64,000 bases of DNA from Urophycis tenuis (Eukaryota > Chordata > Actinopteri > Gadiformes > Phycidae): contig JAXIVH010000021.1 of assembly GCA_036785325.1 (NCBI GenBank), forward strand, positions 738,707 through 802,706, written 5' to 3'. Both the position numbers and the translations under genes were made by a program. The notes below the pieces were generated by a model. It ran no database searches, was not told where the DNA came from, and worked only from the letters and a program-made list of their open reading frames with translations. The first letter of the stretch is position 1. Every line of letters begins with the position of its first letter. Shown here piece after piece: positions 56,916 through 64,000 of this stretch.

Positions 56916-59900
56916 TTGGGGCGCCGGGGCCGCGGCTGCCTGCTCCGCCCTCTGACGCCGTTTCAACAGTTTATTCTTCTTCTTCTGCTCCTTCTCCACC
57001 TCGGCCACCATCTCCAGGAACTTGGTGCTGCGCGGGTCCACGGTGGAGCCAAAGCGCTCCCGGGCCTCGGCCAGCAGCTTGTCCTTCCTCATCTTGTCCT
57101 CTGCCGTCTTTCTCTTGGCCTCCTGCTGCTCGCGGCGCCAGGCGGCCACCATCTTGGGCATCTTGGCCATGTTGGCGGCGATGAGCTTCTCCCTGAAACC
57201 ACGAGGAGAAACACGCTGAGATGATCAATGTGAATTCAACACTCACCTGCCTGGCAAAACTCCACCAAGATACTGAGACCCCCGTCTGTCCAGACGGGCT
57301 GGTTTTAAAAACTAGGCACCTCTCGGACTGTTTGCAGATTGTCTGCTTTGAAGCCTCACTCGTGAGTCACTTTGGAGATATATGATGTCGGGGATGAGAT
57401 ATATGATATAGATGTATGACTTCATCAGCTTCAGGGCGCGCGCGGCCAGGCTTTAGTCATGAACGTGTGTTAGCAGGGGTGAATGTCACCTGTACTAACA
57501 CAGTTAAATGTTCGGCAAACATGGATACCAGGATGTGTGAGTGTTGATGTGTTTCAACATGGTTACACTACGGACAGCCGTATATAGTCTTAAAAAAAAA
57601 AATCTAGCTATTATGTCTGAACCTTAACCCTGGTGTAGTCTACGTGATACACAGGACAGGTATACGCCCCTTTACCCAGTGGTGTAGTCTACGTGATAGG
57701 CAGGACAGGTATACGCCCCTTTACCCAGTGCTGTAGTCTACGTGATAGGCAGGACAGGTATACGCCCCTTTACCCAGTGCTGTAGTCTACGTGATAGGCA
57801 GGACAGGTATACGCCCCTTTACCCAGTGCTGTAGTCTACGTGATACACAGGACAGGTATACGCCCCTTTACCCAGTGCTGTAGTCTACGTGATACACAGG
57901 TATACGCCCCTTTACCCAGTGGTGTAGTCTATGTGATACGCAGGTATACGCCCCTTTACCCAGTGGTGTAGTCTACGTGATACGCAGGTATACGCCCTAT
58001 ACCCAGTGGTGTAGTCTACGTGATACGCAGGTATACGCCCTATACCCAGTGGTGTAGTCTACGTGATACGCAGGACAGGTATACGCCCCTTTACCCAGTG
58101 CTGTAGTCTACGTGATAGGCAGGACAGGTATACGCCCCTTTATCCAGTGCTGTAGTCTACGTGATAGGCAGGACAGGTATACGCCCCTTTACCCAGTGCT
58201 GTAGTCTACGTGATAGGCAGGACAGGTATACGCCCCTTTACCCAGTGGTGTAGTCTACGTGATACACAGGACAGGTATACGCCCCTTTACCCAGTGCTGT
58301 AGTCTACGTGATACACAGGACAGGTATACGCCCCTTTACCCAGTGCTGTAGTCTACGTGATACGCAGGTATACGCCCCTTTACCCAGTGGTGTAGTCTAC
58401 GTGATACGCAGGTATACGCCCCTTTACCCAGTGGTGTAGTCTACGTGATACGCAGGTATACACCCCTTTATCCAGTGCTGTAGTCTACGTGATACGCAGG
58501 ACAGGTATACGCCCCTTTACCCAGTGCTGTAGTCTACGTGATAGGCAGGACAGGTATACGCCCCTTTATCCAGTGCTGTAGTCTACGTGATAGGCAGGAC
58601 AGGTATACGCCCCTTTACCCAGTGCTGTAGTCTACGTGATAGGCAGGACAGGTATACGCCCCTTTACCCAGTGCTGTAGTCTACGTGATAGGCAGGACAG
58701 GTATACGCCCCTTTACCCAGTGGTGTAGTCTACGTGATAGGCAGGACAGGTATACGCCCCTTTACCCAGTGGTGTAGTCTACGTGATACACAGGACAGGT
58801 ATACGCCCCTTTACCCAGTGCTGTAGTCTACGTGATAGGCAGGACAGGTATACGCCCCTTTACCCAGTGCTGTAGTCTACGTGATACACAGGACAGGTAT
58901 ACGCCCCTTTACCCAGTGCTGTAGTCTACGTGATACGCAGGTATACGCCCCTTTACCCAGTGGTGTAGTCTACGTGATACACAGGACAGGTATACACCCC
59001 TTTATCCAGTGCTGTAGTCTACGTGATACGCAGGTATACGCCCTATACCCACTGTAAAATGTCAGTGCGTATACTCAGTGGTTTAGTCTGTGTGGTACAC
59101 CCTGTATACTCTCTAGATTTTTTTTCCTCCCCATATATCCACTTGATGCCCGAGCATACGTAACAACATTATGTTGTGACAGCCGTCACACATTCATTAA
59201 CTCATTAACTCATTAAATGAACCCAGTCTGTGTTCACATGATGTTTGGAACTCTGAGGCTTCCGCCGCCTGTGACGACAACAGCAACGTGAAGGTTATTT
59301 GAATGAATTGGTTTTATCTTGTTTGAAGCCAATTTGAGGTGTTTTCTTGTTAATTTAATAATAATCTTATTCATTGACTGTTAAAAGTATTGTGTTGCAT
59401 ACAATAAATGAACACATGAATAAGAGTAAGAATTACTTTATTAAACCCCAAGGGGCCTTCATTTGTCTGTCATCTCATCTACCATTTGCAGAAGAATGAG
59501 AAAGGCTGAAGGTATGAAGCATGTTCAGTATCTCTGTCCTGCAGTGAGGAGAGAGGGGCTGCTGTTTCTTTAGTCCATCATGGTGTTATGAAGATATTCA
59601 GAATGACCTCTAACATCTTTGGTGGGCATTTTCCACCACCTCCCAGTGTGTTCAATCTAATTGATTTGTCCAGTCTCATTCCATGCTTGTGGCTGATGCT
59701 GCCTTCTAACATGTTGATAACATACCCAGTCTTTCAGAATGCTCTCTGTAGGCTATGCATCACTGAATGTGATGCAGGTGTTTTTTATGCATAAATATAC
59801 ATCTGAATCTGAATCACATTCACTAATGCATAGCCTACACAGTATACATCTTGTTAAGAGCCTTCTCAAAGACTGGGTATGTTACCAACATGTTAGGAGG

Positions 59901-60594
59901 CAATATCAGCCACAAGGTCAGGATGGTGCTTATGAGGTGTTGCTCCAAGATGATTGTTGTTGTAAAATGTGTTGTTCTGGGACGGGTGAGTTAGCGTATC
60001 GTATACCCACTGCAAAAAACTAGACTACACCGCTGCCTTTACCCATTCACCTGCAACCACCACACTAAGTTAGGGGGGCTCAAGGATGCCTACGGGTAGA
60101 ATGAAGTGATTGGGGTTCCTACCCATAACCTTGTGGCTGGGAGTCAACATTAACATTAACATTAATAGTAACATTAACAGTAACAGCGCTCACTTGGCTC
60201 GACGTTTAGCAGCTTCTTCCTCTTCCCGGAGTCTGATGTTATTCAGCATCACCTCCAGCGGCGGGTGCCACTCTGCCTCGTCTTTAGTCTTCTCCTCCAG
60301 CTTCTCATCGCTCGGCCACAGGACCGCGGGGTCGATCCCCGAAGCGTCCCCGTAGCGGCCGTACAGCTTGCGGTCGAACTTGTCGGTCCGCTGCCATTCG
60401 GGCGTCTTGTCGCTGCTCTTGTCGGGGATGTAGGGGTCCTTCAGGTTGAGCTTCAGAGGTCTGGGGTTGTAGTTGGCCGTCTGAACGAACAGCACGTAGT
60501 GTTGTGTAGCAGGACAAAACGGTTTCAATGATGGAAATGTCTGAAAAGAGCGATAGAGAATCGCCGTCCTCACGGCTAGCACGGGCGCCGCCAT
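56913..60594 (-). CDS. gadd45gip1: GADD45GIP1 / CRIF1, mitochondrial large-subunit ribosomal protein mL64
   Basis: Exons are 60594-60194 and 57192-56913 on the minus strand; phase 2 joins AA/G to give lysine, and the protein is 226 aa (human 222). Residues 1 to about 40 look like a mitochondrial targeting peptide. Family text includes RKLYGRYGDASGIDPAVLWP, EWHPPLEVMLNNIRLREEEE, IAANMAKMPKMVAAWRREQQ and STVDPRSTKFLEMVAEVEKE, then a basic KKKNKLLKRRQRAEQ tail. The protein sits near the polypeptide exit of the mitoribosome and helps insert OXPHOS proteins. It has also been described as a nuclear GADD45 and receptor-interacting protein. The start is embedded in a YY1-type motif. The gene is convergent with ttc39. 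The intron (57193-60193) is almost wholly a repeat-rich transposon. Confidence 0.94.
57625..59060 (+). repeat. 44/51-bp minisatellite, gadd45gip1 intron
   Basis: About 29 copies with TGTAGTCTACGTGATA and GGTATACGCCCCTTTACCC. Units are of two lengths according to the presence of CAGGACAGG or CAGG. Long stretches repeat the same order of variants, showing segmental duplication. Confidence 0.96.
59708..59894. repeat. Foldback (long imperfect inverted repeat)
   Basis: Arms 59708-59760 and 59826-59894. Shared text: AACATGTTG.TAACATACCC, AGTCTTT and GTAGGCTATGCAT. The right arm has an extra insert of about 16 bases. A smaller hairpin GCATCAC/GTGATGC lies between the arms. Confidence 0.8.
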
Positions 60595-60597
60595 CTT
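60587..60597 (-). promoter_or_regulatory. YY1-type site overlapping the gadd45gip1 start codon
   Basis: On the minus strand AAGATGGCGGC, an exact YY1 consensus, contains the initiator ATG (60594-60592). Confidence 0.6.
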
Positions 60598-60737
60598 TCT
60601 CCACTGGAAGGAGCGAAGGACCCCGCCTGTATTTCTCTTTTGGTGTTTAACGCATTGCCTGTTTTATTAAAACGAGTGGCTAAAGATCTGTAGTATATGA
60701 GTCGAGCTGTGGTGATCAGATGTCAAATCTAGGAAAT

Positions 60738-61001
<264 letters not shown>

Positions 61002-61082
61002 GACCGATATGAAATATGAAATGGTTGATTCATTGATGAATGACTGAAGGAAGTCAGCCCCCCCTTAAAGACCCCCCCATGG

Positions 61083-61147
61083 CTTGGCAGCCCAGCGGGC
61101 TGAGGCAGGTGGTGGTGGGCATGGGAGTCTGTTTCAATCCCTGCCGT
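61083..61147 (+). mobile_element. Possible tRNA-SINE head
   Basis: TGGCAGCCCAGCGGGCTGAG resembles an A box and GTTTCAATCCCTGCCG a B box, with suitable spacing. No SINE body is recognised. Confidence 0.35.
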
Positions 61148-61149
61148 AC

Positions 61150-62256
61150 AAAAGCATTGAACACATTCTGTGGACATAAAAAGGCCACCGGGCAGGAAAC
61201 CAAAAGACTACTTTGAGAGAATGGAAGGCTTTTTGTTTGAACCCCTCTGCTGTTTGCTTTCTAGAAGGCGGGTAGGGAGACGGGGGCCAGTGGTGTCAGG
61301 GTGCCTTCTCTCCAGGGGGGCCAGGGGCGGGGTGCTGGAGGAGGGGCAGAACCAGGGGCAGAACCAGGGGCAGAACCAGGGGCAGAACCAGGGGCAGAAC
61401 CAGGGGCAGAACCAGGCTTCTTGTGGCTGCCAAGGGTGCTGATTCAGGTGGGGGCAGATGATGGTTGTCTGAGTGCAGTGATTCTTATTGAACAGTTGAA
61501 GCCCACATCCCCTCTCCCTCTCCAGCTGGCTGCTCAGGAACCGGCTGGATGTGCCCCCTGGTGTTTCATTGGGAAGACGAGGTGCCCTCTTGTGTAGACG
61601 CTGACGTGACCACGGAGGATAAGTGCAGCCATCTGTTTGTGGGGATTTCTATCAAGGTAGTTTCCTCTCCGTGGAGTCAGTGAATGCTCCTGTGAGGAGG
61701 CCTCAGAGCCTCATGGGCCTCCAGTCAGTGGTGTCTCAGGGTGGGCATGTTCTTCTGTCTGACATGATGGTTATGAGAATGTTTTCAATTGTTTTTCTCT
61801 TGTGGACGTCCTTTAAGAACTTCAGTAGATGTGTTGGTCACGTGACTGGATACTCTTACTGCCATTGAGCAGCTTGTACTCTGATGACATAGAAGATACG
61901 TGTTTAGATTGAAGTAGTGAGTTTCTCTAGTACAACTCCCAGAAGGCCCACTGAGTATTCAGTGTACATCCAGTCAACACTTTTCAGCTGCACCAATACA
62001 TTTGGGCCTCAAGGATATGAGATCATGTATTTTTCCTCAGGATTTTTCTATGAAGTAATTTAATATTTGGTAGGTTTAATGGAGGACTTTTACTGTTTCC
62101 TAAGGGTACTTCAAGTTGGACGTTGGTCCTCATTATTCCCTGTAGACCTCGTTACTCTGTCTACCTCTCTGGGCCTTCACTACATAGCAGCACAGAATCC
62201 AGATGCAGGGGGGCTGTCCCTCCTCCATTCTACATGATCTCTGTCTCTCTCTCTCT
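61150..62256. other. Right flank, no gene recognised
   Basis: It contains a 12-bp (GGGGCAGAACCA) array at 61345-61412. Open frames are short and not conserved-looking. I can support nothing else. Confidence 0.4.
61345..61412 (+). repeat. 12-bp GGGGCAGAACCA repeat
   Basis: Six tandem copies. Confidence 0.93.
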
Positions 62257-62357
<101 letters not shown>

Positions 62358-62513
62358 TACCTGTTACTCTAACAGCTACTCTCGCACTGCATGTGCTTTC
62401 CTTTGTAAGCCTACAGTACACCTTGGAATAAAGAGCTCAGGACTACATGTGATCTGAACCATCTGTTTTCCCTTCCCCTTCCCCCTGATGGCTGTAGGCC
62501 TTTAGGCCCTTAC

Positions 62514-63768
62514 TGTACAGCCCTTCCTGTAGGCCCTTCCTGTAGGCCCTTCCTGTAGGACCTTCCTGTAGGGCCTTCCTGTAGGCCCTTCCTGTAGGCC
62601 CTTCCTGTAGGCCCTTCCTGTAGGGCCTTCCTGTAGGGCCTTCCTGTAGGCCCTTCCTGTAGGGCCTTCCTGTAGGACATTCCTGTAGGGCCTTCCTGTA
62701 GGACCTTCCTGTAGGCCCTTCCTGTAGGGCCTTCCTGTAGGACATTCCTGTAGGGCCTTCCTGTAGGACATTCCTGTAGGGCCTTCCTGTAGGACCTTCC
62801 TGTAGGCCCTTCCTGTAGGCCTTTCCTGTAGGACCTTCCTGTAGGACCTTTCTGTAGGACCTTCCTGTAGGCCCTTCCTGTAGGCCCTTCCTGTAGGACA
62901 TTCCTGTAGGGCCTTCCTGTAGGGCCTTCCTGTAGGACATTCCTGTAGGGCCTTCCTGTAGGACCTTCCTGTAGGCCCTTCCTGTAGGGCCTTCCTGTAG
63001 GACATTCCTGTAGGCCCTTCCTGTAGGGCCTTCCTGTAGGACATTCCTGTAGGGCCTTCCTGTAGGACCTTCCTGTAGGCCCTTCCTGTAGGCCCTTCCT
63101 GTAGGGCCTTACTGTAGGCCCTTCCTGTAGGACCTTCCTGTAGGGCCTTACTGTAGAGCCCTTCCTGTAGGGCCTTCCTGTAGGCCCTTCCTGTAGGCCC
63201 TTCCTGTAGGACCTTCCTGTAGGACCTTCCTGTAGGGCCTTTCTGTAGGACCTTCCTGTTGGCCCTTCCTGTAGGGCCTTCCTGTAGGACCTTCCTGTAG
63301 GCCCTTCCTGTAGGACATTCCTGTAGGGCCTTCCTGTAGGGCCTTCCTGTAGGACATTCCTGTAGGGCCTTCCTGTAGGACCTTCCTGTAGGCCCTTCCT
63401 GTAGGGCCTTCCTGTAGGACATTCCTGTAGGCCCTTCCTGTAGGGCCTTCCTGTAGGACATTCCTGTAGGGCCTTCCTGTAGGACCTTCCTGTAGGACCT
63501 TTCTGTAAGACCTTCCTGTAGGCCCTTCCTGTAGGGCCTTACTGTAGGACCTTCCTGTAGGGCCTTCCTGTAGGACCTTCCTGTAGGGCCTTCCTGTAGG
63601 GCCTTCCTGTAGGACCTTCCTGTAGGGCCTTCCTGTAGGGCCTTCCTGTAGGACCTTCCTGTAGGCCCTTCCTGTAGGACCTTCCTGTAGGACATTCCTG
63701 TAGGGCCTTTCTGTAGGCCCTTCCTGTAGGACCTTCCTGTAGGGCCTTCCTGTAGGACCTTACTGTAG
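62514..63768. repeat. 13-bp CCTTCCTGTAGG(G) minisatellite
   Basis: About 95 copies of 12-13 bp units; variable bases give GGCCCTTCC, GGGCCTTCC, GGACCTTCC and GGACATTCC types. Each unit is a pyrimidine run ending in TAG, like a minimal 3' splice site. The 449-codon minus-strand ORF arises because 3 x 13 = 39 bases. Confidence 0.96.
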
Positions 63769-64000
63769 GGCCCGGGCGGTGGGCGTGTCCCAGCAGACAG
63801 CTTGGTTGTCATCAGGGCATTGGGCAATGTTACTCGCACCCCACTCATCATGCTTAGCGCGTTAGCTGAACAGATGCTAATGTCACGGAATCTTCATTTT
63901 GACAAATGTTTAAAAACCAGGGGGCACCTCTACGAAGTGAGAGGGGAAAGAGAATGAGAACATACCAGACAGAAAGCAGCAGTTGGTTCTGTTGGTGTGT
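63769..64000 (+). other. Right edge of window, unassigned
   Basis: After the 13-bp array an open frame runs from about 63768 to a TGA at about 63957 (VIRALGNVTRTPLIMLSALA within it). It follows an acceptor-like CTGTAG but I recognise no family. Confidence 0.25.

Larger units (their letters stand above)
57618..60033. mobile_element. DNA transposon-like insertion filling the gadd45gip1 intron
   Basis: The left edge reads CTGGTGTAGTCTACGTGATA and the right edge, inverted, CAGCGGTGTAGTCTAG, so the ends match as inverted repeats. The left half is an amplified array (57625-59060). The right half is AT-rich with a foldback at 59708-59894. No transposase is seen. The superfamily is not assigned. Confidence 0.5.

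Noticed and set aside
62440..63770. Telomeric or centromeric satellite
   Set aside because: Units are not TTAGGG and the arrays are short, many and different, each within gene territory.
62443..63851. Minus-strand ORFs up to 449 codons with RKALQEGPTG repeats
   Set aside because: 13-bp repeat whose frame recurs every 39 bases; no conserved protein.

Overview
The window is vertebrate nuclear DNA and almost certainly comes from a teleost fish. Its genes are split by GT-AG introns. It carries teleost-type L2 LINE, hAT, Harbinger and tRNA-SINE copies, and long (TG)n and (GA)n tracts. Gene order matches the human 19p13.2 neighbourhood of RAB3D, TSPAN16, SWSAP1, EPOR and ZNF653. Tandem repeats fill perhaps a third of the window. 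Gadiform fish such as cod and haddock are known for that, but the species cannot be fixed from the sequence alone.

I built seven protein-coding genes by hand from exon phases and splice sites. They are rab3d (+, only the last three coding exons, 1355-3139), epor (+, 8 coding exons, 6656-17786, 544 aa), swsap1 (-, 2 exons, 21963-20906, 261 aa), znf653 (+, 10 exons, 22409-31964, 583 aa), a TSPAN1-like tetraspanin (+, 7 exons, 38694-43256, 253 aa), a TTC39-family gene (+, 18 exons, 44658-55675, 564 aa) and gadd45gip1/mL64 (-, 2 exons, 60594-56913, 226 aa). Reading frames close across every junction in all seven. swsap1 and znf653 are head to head across 445 bp. ttc39 and gadd45gip1 are tail to tail, with poly(A) signals about 45 bp apart. 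The genes do not form one pathway: vesicle traffic, red-cell cytokine signalling, recombination repair, transcription, membrane scaffolding and mitochondrial translation are all present. From about 60.6 kb to the right end I recognise no gene.

The most unusual property is where the minisatellites sit. Many have copied a functional exon boundary into their repeat unit. The epor exon 8 acceptor, with a CTAAC branch-point motif and pyrimidine tract, is repeated about 175 times over 6.3 kb. The last tetraspanin exon 2 bases with the 5' splice site are repeated dozens of times. Similar boundary capture is seen at znf653 exon 1 (donor), znf653 exon 10 (acceptor), ttc39 exons 9 and 13 (acceptors) and ttc39 exon 14 (donor), and at the stop codons of epor and gadd45gip1. 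In addition, several ttc39 acceptors have a (TG)n tract where a pyrimidine tract is expected, and one 41-bp minisatellite recurs in introns of three genes. The long ORFs of 300-1200 codons in these arrays are artefacts of repeat periods divisible by three.
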